64,000 nt of DNA from Hyphomicrobiaceae bacterium (GCA_947472885.1 CANJBX010000005.1:20474-84473); one strand, 5' to 3'. Numbered from the stretch's first letter, positions 44,080 to 52,626 are shown. Notes: generated by a model from the letters alone, not told the origin. Program-made: numbers and translations.

Positions 44080-44970
44080 ATGATCAAGGCCCGCCGCATC
44101 GGACACGCCACTTTCGACACCACCGACCTCGACCGGCTTGCCGAGCATTATGTCAACGTCACTGGCCTCGTCGTCGCCGCGCGCGAAAAGGACAAGGTGT
44201 TCCTGTCGAGCAAGCTCGGGCATCTGGCGGTCGAGCTTCGCCTGAAATCCTCCACGGCGGCCTGCCGCAAGCTTTCGTTTGAAGTCTCCGGCGATACCAG
44301 CCTCTCGGATGTCGAAAAGGAATTGACAAAGCACGGCGTCAAGAGCGAGCGCAGCAACGACGTCGCGCCGGGCATCGCCAACACGCTGACCTTCACGGAC
44401 CCCAAAGGTACGCAGGTCGAGTTATTCACGAACTGGAGCTCGCTCGGCGATGTCAAGCAGGCCAAGGGCGCCAACGTCGTCAAGCTCGGCCATGTCGCTT
44501 ACTTCACGCCCGACGTGAAGAAAACGATGGAGTTCTACCAGAACGTCCTCGGCTTCAAGGTTTCGGACTGGATCGGCGACTTCTTCGTGTTCATGCGCTG
44601 CAATCCCGATCATCACACCGTAAACTTCATGCATGGCGATGACGCCCGCCTGCACCACATGGCATTCCAGCTCGATGGCTGGGACCAGATGAAGGTCGCC
44701 TGCGACGTACTCGGCCGCAACAACATCAATCTCGCCTGGGGTCCGGTGCGCCACGGTCCCGGCCACAACATCGCGACCTACTATCGCAACCCGGACGACC
44801 ACATCATCGAACTGTTCTGCGATCTCGACATCATGATCGACGAGGAACTCGGCTACTTCGATCCACGCCCGTGGCATCGCGACAATCCGCAGAAGCCAAA
44901 GGTGTGGGAGCCCGGCCCAAGCTCGAACATTTGGGGGCCGCCACCGTCAGAAGCATTCACCCGCAAGTAA
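44080..44970 (+). CDS. Extradiol ring-cleavage dioxygenase, VOC superfamily
   Basis: 296 residues with two VOC modules (about 1-125 and 132-260), like catechol 2,3- and 2,3-dihydroxybiphenyl 1,2-dioxygenases. The Fe(II) triad is visible in the second module: His138 (LGHVAYFTPD), His193 (LHHMAFQL) and Glu244 (DHIIELFCDL). Conserved catalytic residues follow the pattern RHGPGHN and ATYYRNPDDH. It cleaves a dihydroxylated ring next to the hydroxyls. Flanked by an oxidoreductase and a Rieske ferredoxin in one run of genes. Confidence 0.9.
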   Translation: MIKARRIGHATFDTTDLDRLAEHYVNVTGLVVAAREKDKVFLSSKLGHLAVELRLKSSTAACRKLSFEVSGDTSLSDVEKELTKHGVKSERSNDVAPGIANTLTFTDPKGTQVELFTNWSSLGDVKQAKGANVVKLGHVAYFTPDVKKTMEFYQNVLGFKVSDWIGDFFVFMRCNPDHHTVNFMHGDDARLHHMAFQLDGWDQMKVACDVLGRNNINLAWGPVRHGPGHNIATYYRNPDDHIIELFCDLDIMIDEELGYFDPRPWHRDNPQKPKVWEPGPSSNIWGPPPSEAFTRK

Positions 44971-45093
44971 ACACGCCGGCAGGTTTCATGCGCACGCCGG
45001 TTGCTTTGAACCGGCGAAAGCGCAAAACTCCCGTGAAAGTAAGACCCCATACGAAACCGCAGGGTTCCGTATGACGCTAGGGAGATGCCCGGA

Positions 45094-45459
45094 ATGGCTG
45101 AGAAACTGGTCGGCAAGGCTTCGGAGTTTCACGACGGCGACCGCCGTATCGTGTTCGTCGGCGACAAGGAAATCGGCGTCTTCCGCGACAAGGGCAACTT
45201 CTACGCCTACAGCAACACCTGTCTGCATCAGGCCGGCCCTGCCTGCGAAGGGCTGATCATCGCCAAGGTCGAGGAGCGCCTGCGGCCGGACAAGACTTCG
45301 GCCGGAATGTATTTCTCCGATACCGAAACGCATTTTGTCTGTCCGTGGCACGGCTACGAATACGACCTCAAGACCGGTGAATTCGTCGGCGACCGCAAGC
45401 AAAAGCTGCGCAGCTACCAGATCGTGCAAAAAGGGGATGACATTTATGTCGTCGCCTAA
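45094..45459 (+). CDS. Rieske [2Fe-2S] ferredoxin-like protein with an enlarged loop
   Basis: A 121-residue electron carrier, probably for the Rieske oxygenase at 47990. Ligands are Cys43 and His45 (NTCLHQAGPACEG), then Cys83 and His86 (VCPWHGYEYDLKTGEF). The gap between the pairs is 37 residues; usual ferredoxins have about 15-18. The start at 45094 is fixed by AGGGAG at 45079-45084, nine bases upstream; the ATG at 45085 abuts that site. The 3' end overlaps the next gene by 14 bases. Confidence 0.88.
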   Translation: MAEKLVGKASEFHDGDRRIVFVGDKEIGVFRDKGNFYAYSNTCLHQAGPACEGLIIAKVEERLRPDKTSAGMYFSDTETHFVCPWHGYEYDLKTGEFVGDRKQKLRSYQIVQKGDDIYVVA

Positions 45460-45877
45460 AGCCGCACGCGGCAAGGCCAAAGCGAATAAGGCGCGCGCCA
45501 AAACAGTGCGCGCCACAAAAACGCGCGGCAAAACCATTGCTGCAAAATCAAGTTCCGCAAAGCCAAAAAGCGCCGCGAGGAAAAAAGCCGGCGACACATC
45601 CGCGGCCTCGGCGCAGGCGAGCGAACTGGCCGCTGCCATTGAGCGCGGACTTGCCGAACGATACGAGGCGGTTTCATTGCCGGCGATGCAGGACCTGATC
45701 GCCGCGCTCTGCAAGGACTATTCGGCGCGGATCGAATCCGGGCAGGAAATCCTGCCCATTCGCGGCCGTACTGTCGTCAGCAGCACGGATATCATGACAA
45801 CCGCCAGCGGACTTCTGAAAGCCGCCAATCTGGCGGTATTCGAACTTGGCATGTGGCAAAGCTGGACCGGGCGTTAG
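45446..45877 (+). CDS. Lys/Ala-rich protein with histone H1-like N-terminus
   Basis: 143 residues. Residues about 1-50 are almost only Lys, Ala, Arg, Ser and Thr (KAKANKARAKTVRATKTRGK), like bacterial H1-type DNA-binding tails. Residues about 55-143 form a helical domain (ELAAAIERGLAERYEAVSLPAMQDLIAALCKDY...LLKAANLAVFELGMWQSW). It overlaps the ferredoxin gene, so it is coupled to the catabolic operon. AGGGGA lies about ten bases upstream of the ATG. No catalytic motif; role unknown. Confidence 0.65.
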   Translation: MSSPKAARGKAKANKARAKTVRATKTRGKTIAAKSSSAKPKSAARKKAGDTSAASAQASELAAAIERGLAERYEAVSLPAMQDLIAALCKDYSARIESGQEILPIRGRTVVSSTDIMTTASGLLKAANLAVFELGMWQSWTGR

Positions 45878-45918
45878 GGTCTGATCCCGAAAAGTTGCAG
45901 ACTTTTCGGACAAGACCA
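45878..45918 (+). repeat. Family D palindrome with terminator-like hairpin
   Basis: CCGAAAAGT-TGCAG-ACTTTTCGG is a perfect 9-bp hairpin inside a GGTCTGATCC...GGACAAGACC frame. It begins on the base after the stop codon and could trim or end the transcript before the amidohydrolase gene. Confidence 0.7.
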
Positions 45919-45956
45919 CACTTAAGAACCAAAATGCGAGAGCGGAGGATCGTTTC

Positions 45957-47183
45957 ATGGATCTGGTTTCTGATCGCGGACGCCGCGTTTCGGTCGATGA
46001 GTTAAACACGTCGCAGCTTCTGGCGCACGCGCGCAAGGAAGCCAACCGCCGCAAGCTCGATGACATCCTGATTGTCGATGTCGATGCGCATCATTACGAA
46101 AACGAACACATGGACGAGATCGTTCCCTTCATGGAGAACGACGTGTTCCGTCAGCTCTCTTCATCGGGGCGCGCGCGCGGCAACCTGTTGCCGCAGGTGA
46201 TCGGCTATCAGGACATGGGCGGCCGCGTGACGCGCTACCCGCTGCGGCCTTCGGAAAAGACCGACCACAAGATTCGCGACGTGCAGCTCGGCCATCGCTG
46301 GATGGACGCCATGAGCGTCGATTACTCGTGCCTGTTTCCAACCGGTATGCTGTCCATCGGCTCGCATCCGCAGAAGGAAATGGAATTCGAACTGTGCTGG
46401 GCCTACAACCGCTGGCTCACGGAGAAGGTGCTGCCGGAATCCGACAGCCGTTTCTTCTCGATGCTATGCCTGCCGATCTCGGATGCCGAAGGCGCGTTGC
46501 GCACCGTCGAGAAGTTTGGCGGCTGCAAGGGCGTCACCGGCTTCATGATCACCACCGTGCGCAACCTGCCGGTCCACGACAATTCGCTGATGAAAACCTA
46601 TCGCGCCATCGAGGAGCGCGGCCTGTCGCTGGCGTTCCACTCCGGCGTGAGCTGGGGCGAAAACATGTTCAAGGGCTGCAATCGCTTCATCTCGGTCCAT
46701 GCGCTCGGTTTCTCGTTCTACAACATTCTCCACTGCACCAACTGGGTCATCAACGGCATGGGCGAGCGCTTCCCCAAGCTGCCGGTGATGTGGGTCGAGG
46801 CCGGTCTCGCATGGATCCCGTTTCTGATGCAGCGGCTCGACCATGAATACATGCTGCGCACGTCGGAATGTCCGCTCCTGAAGAAGAAGCCGTCGGACTA
46901 CATGCGCGACATGTATTACTCGACACAGCCGATGGAAGTGCAGGACATGGGTGCGCTCGAAACCACGTTCCGCATGATCAATGCGGAGACGCAGCTGCTG
47001 TATTCATCGGACTATCCGCACTGGGATTTCGACCTGCCGACGGTGATCACGGACCTGCCGTTCCTGTCAGAAAAGGCCAAGCACAATATTCTCGGTGGCA
47101 CCGCGGCGCGGCTGTTCAAGCTGCCGCCGCGCAACGACGCACAGCGCGCGAACCTCAAGAAGTATGGGAACCTGGTGGCATAA
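45957..47183 (+). CDS. Amidohydrolase family protein (ACMSD-like)
   Basis: A 408-residue metal-dependent hydrolase/decarboxylase of the amidohydrolase-2 group, related to ACMS decarboxylase and 5-carboxyvanillate decarboxylase. Seen: DVDAHHYEN (metal His pair), a mid-chain FHSGVSWGENM, the catalytic His region FISVHALGF, and the late Asp in YSSDYPHWDFDLPT. Such enzymes often take the carboxyl off a ring-cleavage product or hydroxybenzoate. It belongs to the extradiol/Rieske cluster by position and strand. Confidence 0.88.
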   Translation: MDLVSDRGRRVSVDELNTSQLLAHARKEANRRKLDDILIVDVDAHHYENEHMDEIVPFMENDVFRQLSSSGRARGNLLPQVIGYQDMGGRVTRYPLRPSEKTDHKIRDVQLGHRWMDAMSVDYSCLFPTGMLSIGSHPQKEMEFELCWAYNRWLTEKVLPESDSRFFSMLCLPISDAEGALRTVEKFGGCKGVTGFMITTVRNLPVHDNSLMKTYRAIEERGLSLAFHSGVSWGENMFKGCNRFISVHALGFSFYNILHCTNWVINGMGERFPKLPVMWVEAGLAWIPFLMQRLDHEYMLRTSECPLLKKKPSDYMRDMYYSTQPMEVQDMGALETTFRMINAETQLLYSSDYPHWDFDLPTVITDLPFLSEKAKHNILGGTAARLFKLPPRNDAQRANLKKYGNLVA

Positions 47184-47191
47184 TCCGGTCC

Positions 47192-47284
47192 TCGTCATGG
47201 CCGGGCTTGTCCCGGCCATCTCGCTTGGGCGGGCACACTGCGTCCCTTATCGAGATGCCCGGCACAAGGCCGGGCATGACGAAA
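47192..47284. repeat. Palindromic repeat pair (family C)
   Basis: GTCATGGCCGGG-CTTGT-CCCGGCCAT and ATGCCCGGC-ACAA-GGCCGGGCATGAC are two related hairpins in tandem, spanning the gap between convergent genes. A single copy lies at 52627-52656. Confidence 0.82.
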
Positions 47285-47285
47285 A

Positions 47286-47831
47286 CTAATACCCTTTCCG
47301 CCGCTCTACCTCATCCCCCGCCAGATTCTCAATCATCGCCAGTAGCGTCCGTCGCGTGGTCGCCACATCCGCCGCCGCAACGCGTTCAACCGCGATGCGA
47401 TTCACTTCCTCCGCCAATGGGACAAGCGCGGCACGCAGCGCGCGGCCCTTCGGCGTGAGGAACACATGCACGTTCTTGCGATTGTCCGGCATCTTGCGCC
47501 GCGTGACATAGCCGGCGCGCTCCATGGCGGTCAGTGCGGACAACGCCGTCGGCTCGGTCAGCCCGGCCTGCACGCTTAGCGTACGCTGGGTCAATCCGTC
47601 GTGTTCCCATAAGATTCGCAGGAACACCCAATGGCCGAACGACACCGAATGCCTTGCCAGCCGATTGGTCAAAGCACGGATTAGTCCACGCGTAGCGTCT
47701 TTGACGAGATGCGCCAGACGGTCGTTCGGCACCGCCTCGCGCCAATGGTGCAGGATTTCGTCAGTCGCCAGAACTGATGGGGAAGCCGCCGGTTTCCTGG
47801 GCTTTGCAGGCTTCGCCGATTTCACCGCCAT
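47286..47831 (-). CDS. MarR family transcriptional regulator
   Basis: A 181-residue winged-helix repressor, typically released by an aromatic ligand. Seen: a Lys/Pro-rich N-terminus, FGHWVFLRILWEHDGLTQRTLSVQAGL (helix-turn-helix), TALSALTAMERAGYVTRRKMPDNRKNVHVFLTPKG (recognition helix and wing). The ATG at 47831 has GAGGGG upstream; the frame is open to 47918. Divergent from the Rieske oxygenase gene, with an inverted repeat between them, it is the likely local regulator of the cluster. Confidence 0.9.
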   Translation of the reverse strand: MAVKSAKPAKPRKPAASPSVLATDEILHHWREAVPNDRLAHLVKDATRGLIRALTNRLARHSVSFGHWVFLRILWEHDGLTQRTLSVQAGLTEPTALSALTAMERAGYVTRRKMPDNRKNVHVFLTPKGRALRAALVPLAEEVNRIAVERVAAADVATTRRTLLAMIENLAGDEVERRKGY

Positions 47832-47935
47832 CGCAAACCCCTCACCCTCGCCGCCGCCCGTTTTTGCCATTTGGCCGCAGCCTGGAACTGGCCCAGAGCC
47901 CTCGACCACCGCCGTCATGTCAGCTAATCTATTAT

Positions 47936-47949
47936 CTTAGAGACCTAAG
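47936..47949. promoter_or_regulatory. Probable MarR operator
   Basis: CTTAG-AGAC-CTAAG is a perfect inverted repeat inside an AT-rich segment (47920-47955) between marR and the Rieske oxygenase gene. Site size and place suit a MarR dimer. Confidence 0.65.
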
Positions 47950-47989
47950 TATATTCAAGCGCGATCACGCGCCGCGCGGGAGGACGACC

Positions 47990-49288
47990 ATGCTGACAGT
48001 CGAGGAGAACGACCTCCTGTGCCGCGTCGAGAACGGCGCGCCGATGGGCAAGCTGATGCGGCAGCACTGGGTGCCCGCATGTCTTTCCGAAGAAGTCGCG
48101 GAGAACGACGGCACGCCGGTACGCATTCGCGCGCTGGGCGACAACCTCGTGGCATTCCGCGACACCAAGGGCCGCCTTGGCGTGCTCGACGAAAACTGTC
48201 CGCATCGCCGCGCCTCGCTGGTGCTGGGCCGCAACGAGGAATGCGGCTTGCGCTGTCTCTATCATGGCTGGAAATTCGACGTCGATGGCAACTGCCTCGA
48301 CATGGCCTCGGAACCGCCGGGCACCAAGATCAATGACAAGATCAAGGCGCGGTCCTATCCGGTGCGCGAGGCCGGCGGCTTCGTGTGGATCTACATGGGC
48401 GATCTCGCGACCATGCCAGAATTCGAGCCGCCGGCGTTTGCGCCGACGGCAGACGCGCGCGTTTCGACCTTGAAAATTCACATCAACTGCAACTGGGCAC
48501 AGGTGCTGGAAGGGCAGATCGACTCGGCGCATTCCTCCAGCCTGCATTCCTCCGACATGGTGCCGGCGAATGTCGATGCCGCAAAGGCGACCGACACCAC
48601 ATGGCTGCGGCCTTCGACCGACAAGGCGCCGCGCATGCAATGCGAGAACACCAGTTACGGTTTCCGCTACGCCGCGATAAGGAAGCCGATCCACAACGCG
48701 GAGACGCACGATTACATCCGCACGACGATTTACGTTGCGCCGTTCACCTGTCTCATTCCGCCGAACAACGCCTACAATGTCGCGAGCGTGATCGTTCCCG
48801 CCGACGATACCCATACGGTGTTTTATTTCATCGCGTGGGGGGACCACGAGAAGGCCGGCATCGAGCAGGAAGCATGGCGCAAGTTCAACAATGCGCAGCC
48901 CGGCATCGACCTCACCAAGGACTTCCACAACCTGCGCACCCATGCCGATAATTACGGTCAGGACCGCCAGGCGATGAAGCTCGGCAATTTCACCGGCATT
49001 CCCGGCATTCCCAAACAGGACATCGCCATGTGGGAAACCATGGGTGCGATCGCCGACCGTTCGAAGGACTGGCTCGGTACCAGCGATATCGCGGTATCGC
49101 GCTTCCGCAAGCTGATGGTGGATGCGGCAAAGCAGGCCCGCGACGGCGGCGCGGTGCTGGGCCGCACGCAGCCGCACATCCCGCATGCCAGCATCGCCTC
49201 GTTCGAAGGCGTGATGCCGAAGACGACCGACTGGCGCAAGATCAATACGCAATCGCAGCAGCCCGCCCGCATGACAGCGGCGGAATAG
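47990..49288 (+). CDS. Rieske oxygenase, phthalate 4,5-dioxygenase type
   Basis: 432-residue oxygenase component. Rieske ligands Cys70, His72, Cys89 and His92 (NCPHRR, CLYHGW); mononuclear iron region QVLEGQIDSAHSSSLHSSD with His181 and His186 and Asp178 nearby. This layout and length match phthalate dioxygenase-like, single-subunit-type oxygenases. GGGAGGACGACC before the ATG at 47990 sets the start; the frame runs upstream into marR. It is controlled in all likelihood by the adjacent MarR. The Rieske ferredoxin at 45094 may be its donor. Confidence 0.92.
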   Translation: MLTVEENDLLCRVENGAPMGKLMRQHWVPACLSEEVAENDGTPVRIRALGDNLVAFRDTKGRLGVLDENCPHRRASLVLGRNEECGLRCLYHGWKFDVDGNCLDMASEPPGTKINDKIKARSYPVREAGGFVWIYMGDLATMPEFEPPAFAPTADARVSTLKIHINCNWAQVLEGQIDSAHSSSLHSSDMVPANVDAAKATDTTWLRPSTDKAPRMQCENTSYGFRYAAIRKPIHNAETHDYIRTTIYVAPFTCLIPPNNAYNVASVIVPADDTHTVFYFIAWGDHEKAGIEQEAWRKFNNAQPGIDLTKDFHNLRTHADNYGQDRQAMKLGNFTGIPGIPKQDIAMWETMGAIADRSKDWLGTSDIAVSRFRKLMVDAAKQARDGGAVLGRTQPHIPHASIASFEGVMPKTTDWRKINTQSQQPARMTAAE

Positions 49289-49378
49289 AAACAAGCCGCG
49301 GCGCTTTCAAAGCCGCACACAGGAAACGATGTGCGGAGCTAGCGTGGCGGCAGAGGAAACATCGAGTGAGGGACTAAG

Positions 49379-50368
49379 ATGAAAAATGCTCCATCAGGTT
49401 GGCGCGCACGGGCCGCCGCCACCTTTGCCGCCGTTATGGTACTGGCGCTGGCCGCTCCCGCGCACGCGCTTTATCCGGACAAGCCGGTGAAGCTGATTGT
49501 GCCATTCGTCGCCGGCGGCGGCGGCGACATTCTCGCCCGCACCATGATGGCGAAGGTACAGGAAGCACTCGGCCAGACCATCATCATCGACAATCGCGGC
49601 GGCGCTGGCGGCAACATCGGCACGGCAGCCGCGGCGCGCGCCGAGCCGGACGGCTATACGCTCGCCTACGGCACCAACGGTACGCATGCGATCAACCAGT
49701 CGCTCTACGCCTCCACCAGCTTCGATCCGGTCAAGGATTTCGAACCCATCTCGCGGCTTTCTAAAATTGCATTGCTGATGGTCGTCAATCCGCAGTCGCT
49801 GCCGGTCAATTCGCCCGCCGAACTCGTCGCCTATCTCAAGGCCAATCCCGGCAAGGTGAATGTCGCCACTGCCGGCCAGGGCACGTCGTCGCATCTGGCG
49901 TCGGAAATGTTCAAGACCGCAACCGGCACGGAATTCCTCACCGTGCACTATCGCGGCGGCGGCCCGGCGATGGTCGATATGATCTCCGGCCAGATGCACC
50001 TGATGATCGAAATCATGCCGAATGCATTTCCGCAGGTAAATGGCGGCAAGCTGCGCGGCCTCGCCGTATCGACCGAAACGCGCTGGCCCGCGACTCCCGC
50101 GATACCCACCATCAAGGAATCCGGCATTCCGCTCACGGTGTCGGCCTGGGACGCGATCTTCGCGCCGAAGGGCACGCCAAAGGAAGTCATCGTGACCGTC
50201 AACGCCGCGATCAAGAAAGCGCTGGCCGACCCGGAACTCCAGAAGAGCCTGTTGTCGCGCGGCGCGCGCGCTACGCCTTCGGCGCCGGAAGAACTTGCCG
50301 CACATGTCGCCAGCGAATTGCCGCGCTGGGGCGCGGTCGTGAAAGCATCGGGCGCAAAGAGCGAATAA
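49379..50368 (+). CDS. Tripartite tricarboxylate transporter-type substrate-binding protein (TctC/Bug)
   Basis: A 329-residue periplasmic receptor with signal peptide (VMVLALAAPAHA, cleavage near residue 30). The mature chain has YPDKPVKLIVPFVAGGGGDILARTMMAKV, IIDNRGGAGGNIGTAAAARAEPDGYTLAYG and HYRGGGPAMVDMISGQ, family hallmarks. No membrane partner is encoded nearby. Located between the phthalate-type oxygenase and the NicX-like gene, it probably binds the substrate of this pathway. Confidence 0.92.
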   Translation: MKNAPSGWRARAAATFAAVMVLALAAPAHALYPDKPVKLIVPFVAGGGGDILARTMMAKVQEALGQTIIIDNRGGAGGNIGTAAAARAEPDGYTLAYGTNGTHAINQSLYASTSFDPVKDFEPISRLSKIALLMVVNPQSLPVNSPAELVAYLKANPGKVNVATAGQGTSSHLASEMFKTATGTEFLTVHYRGGGPAMVDMISGQMHLMIEIMPNAFPQVNGGKLRGLAVSTETRWPATPAIPTIKESGIPLTVSAWDAIFAPKGTPKEVIVTVNAAIKKALADPELQKSLLSRGARATPSAPEELAAHVASELPRWGAVVKASGAKSE

Positions 50369-50437
50369 AAGCGCGGCAGACATGCCGCAAGAGTTGATGC
50401 AGACTATCGAAAACTAAAAGACACGATGGAGGACACC

Positions 50438-51640
50438 ATGGGTCACATTTCCCGGACCTTCCCCAAGAGCAACGACGCGATCATGGCGTTGCCGACGCGC
50501 CGTGGCCTGCCGCGCGCACTCGACTACGGCCACGCCTCGACGACGGAATACACGCAGGCGCTCGACAACTTCCATCGCGTGTTCGGCATCCGTCAGGGCG
50601 ACCATGTCGTGATGCTGACCGATCCCTTGCTCGATCCGCGCGTCGTGCAGGTTGTGCAGGGTCTCGCCAAGGCACGCGGCGCGACGTTCATTTCCTACAT
50701 GGGTGAATCGACGCGTTATGTGACGGTGCCGGACGAAGCCAAGGCGCTGCTGGAACGCGCAACCTTCGTCGTCTCGACGTGGTTTGCCTCGGTGTTCGAT
50801 CCATTCTGCCAGGGCCTGCGCCGCAACAAGGGCCAGCGATGGGTCAAGATCACGTTCTTCCGCAACATCGACCTGTGGAACACGCCGCAGGCGCGCTTCC
50901 CGGTCGAGATCGTCGGCGAGCTGATACGCGCAACCTCGCGGCTCTATCCCGACAACGGGCCGTTTGAACTCAAGATCACGGACCCGCGCGGCACCGATTT
51001 TCGCATCCCGTTCACCGACGCGATGCGCCAGCGCATGAAGAAAGACAACCGCTGGCGCGGCAGGAATTTCGCCGACGAGGACGGCTGTTACGTCCATTAC
51101 ATCGCAACCCACGGCCCGAACATCTACGACCCGATGATGTTCGGTAACGACCCGGATTTCAAAGTCGGCCTTTCCGGCATCATCCGCCCGCAATGGGCGG
51201 TCGGTTTCGACAAGCCGTTCGACGAGCCGCCGGAAGTCGAATTCAAGGACGACAAGGTCGTCGCCGTGCGCGGCGACAGCGAGCCGGCGAACATCCTGCG
51301 CGAGTTCATTCTCGGCGGCACACTGGAAGAACTCGGCTGCGGCCACAATCCGAAAGCGCCGCGCTTCGACATCTATCCCGCGGGACCGAACTCGCCGGGC
51401 GCGCTGCACTTCGGCATCAACGGCCTGAAGGAGTCGGAATATCTCCGCCGCATGATGCCGAACTGGGAAGAGCCGCACGTCCACATGGACCTCGTGAGCT
51501 ACGACTGCACCGTCACCGCGGGCAACCGCACCCTCATTGACGACGGCTACCTGATGTCGCTCGCGGACCCCGCTGTGATCGAATGCGCGAAGAAATACGG
51601 CGACCCCGTCGAACTGCTCGAACAATTCCCAACGGAGTGA
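50438..51640 (+). CDS. 2,5-dihydroxypyridine 5,6-dioxygenase-like (NicX/aminopeptidase T fold)
   Basis: 400 residues of the family shared by M29-type peptidases and NicX, an Fe(II) enzyme that opens 2,5-dihydroxypyridine. Seen: DHVVMLTDPLLDPRVVQVV near 55-73, LGCGHNPKAPRFD near 299-311, GALHFGINGLKE, and PHVHMDLVSYDC with a His349-x-Asp351 pair where the family places metal ligands. The ATG at 50438 has GGAGG six bases upstream; an earlier ATG at 50426 overlaps it. In this operon a ring-cleavage role is more likely than peptidase. Confidence 0.75.
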   Translation: MGHISRTFPKSNDAIMALPTRRGLPRALDYGHASTTEYTQALDNFHRVFGIRQGDHVVMLTDPLLDPRVVQVVQGLAKARGATFISYMGESTRYVTVPDEAKALLERATFVVSTWFASVFDPFCQGLRRNKGQRWVKITFFRNIDLWNTPQARFPVEIVGELIRATSRLYPDNGPFELKITDPRGTDFRIPFTDAMRQRMKKDNRWRGRNFADEDGCYVHYIATHGPNIYDPMMFGNDPDFKVGLSGIIRPQWAVGFDKPFDEPPEVEFKDDKVVAVRGDSEPANILREFILGGTLEELGCGHNPKAPRFDIYPAGPNSPGALHFGINGLKESEYLRRMMPNWEEPHVHMDLVSYDCTVTAGNRTLIDDGYLMSLADPAVIECAKKYGDPVELLEQFPTE

Positions 51641-51645
51641 ACCTC

Positions 51646-52602
51646 ATGAACCGTTTTCTCTCACGCGCGATCCTGATGGCAAGCGCCGTTGCGCTTTCTA
51701 CTGTCGCGGCGCGCGCCGACGACAACCTCAAGCTCGCCGTCGGCCAGCGCGGCAACTGGGACACTTCGGTGTCGGAAGTCGGCCAGCGCATCGGCATCTT
51801 CAAGAAACATGGCCTGACGCTGGAAATTCTCTACACGCAGGGCGGCGGCGAAACGCAGCAGGCGGTGATTTCCGGCAGCGTCGATATCGGCATTGCCGGC
51901 GGCATCATGGGTTCGCTCAGCGCGTTCTCAAAGGGCGCGCCGGTGCGCATCCTCAGCGCGGAGACGACCGGCGCCGCCGATCTCTACTGGTATGTGAAAA
52001 GCGACTCGCCGATCACGGAGCTGAAGGACATCGGCGAAAAGACCATCGCCTATTCGACCAACGGCTCGTCCACCCATGGCATCGTGACGGCCCTCGTCAA
52101 GCAATACCAACTCAAGGCGAAGCCGACCGGCACCGGCAGCCCGTCGTCCACGCTGACGTCCGTAATGTCGAACCAGGTCGATGTCGGCTGGTCCGCGCCG
52201 CCGTTCGGCCTCGACCAGCTCGACAAGAAGGAAATCCGCATCATCGCGTCGGGTAACGACGCATCGGTGTTCAAGGGCCAGACGGTGCGCGTCAACATCA
52301 CCAACGTGCAGACCTTGCAAAGCAAGAAGGACGCGCTGGTGCGCTACATGAAGGCCTATCGCGAAACGGTCGACGCGATGTATGCCGACGACGCGGCGCT
52401 GAAGATCTATGCGGACTGGCTCGGCATTCCCATCGAGAAGGCCAAGCGCACCCGCGATGGTTTCTTTCCCAAAGCTTCCATCGACCCCGACAGGATCGTC
52501 GGCCTCGACACCATCATCAACGACGCAGTCGAACTGAAGTACACGGCAACACCGATGACGAAGGAACAGCTCGCGGAATTGATCCAGATTCCGCCGCGGT
52601 AG
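51646..52602 (+). CDS. ABC transporter substrate-binding protein, NMT1/SsuA-like
   Basis: A 318-residue periplasmic receptor: signal peptide (AILMASAVALSTVAARA), then LAVGQRGNWDTSVSEVGQRIGIFKKHGL, GGGETQQAVISGSVDIGIAGG and VGWSAPPFGLDQL, typical of the SsuA/ThiY/NMT1 group for sulfonates, pyrimidines and aromatics. Starts six bases after the NicX-like stop. No permease or ATPase follows in the window. The ligand may be the pathway substrate. Confidence 0.9.
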   Translation: MNRFLSRAILMASAVALSTVAARADDNLKLAVGQRGNWDTSVSEVGQRIGIFKKHGLTLEILYTQGGGETQQAVISGSVDIGIAGGIMGSLSAFSKGAPVRILSAETTGAADLYWYVKSDSPITELKDIGEKTIAYSTNGSSTHGIVTALVKQYQLKAKPTGTGSPSSTLTSVMSNQVDVGWSAPPFGLDQLDKKEIRIIASGNDASVFKGQTVRVNITNVQTLQSKKDALVRYMKAYRETVDAMYADDAALKIYADWLGIPIEKAKRTRDGFFPKASIDPDRIVGLDTIINDAVELKYTATPMTKEQLAELIQIPPR

Positions 52603-52626
52603 CTTCTCTTTACATCGCGACCAATC

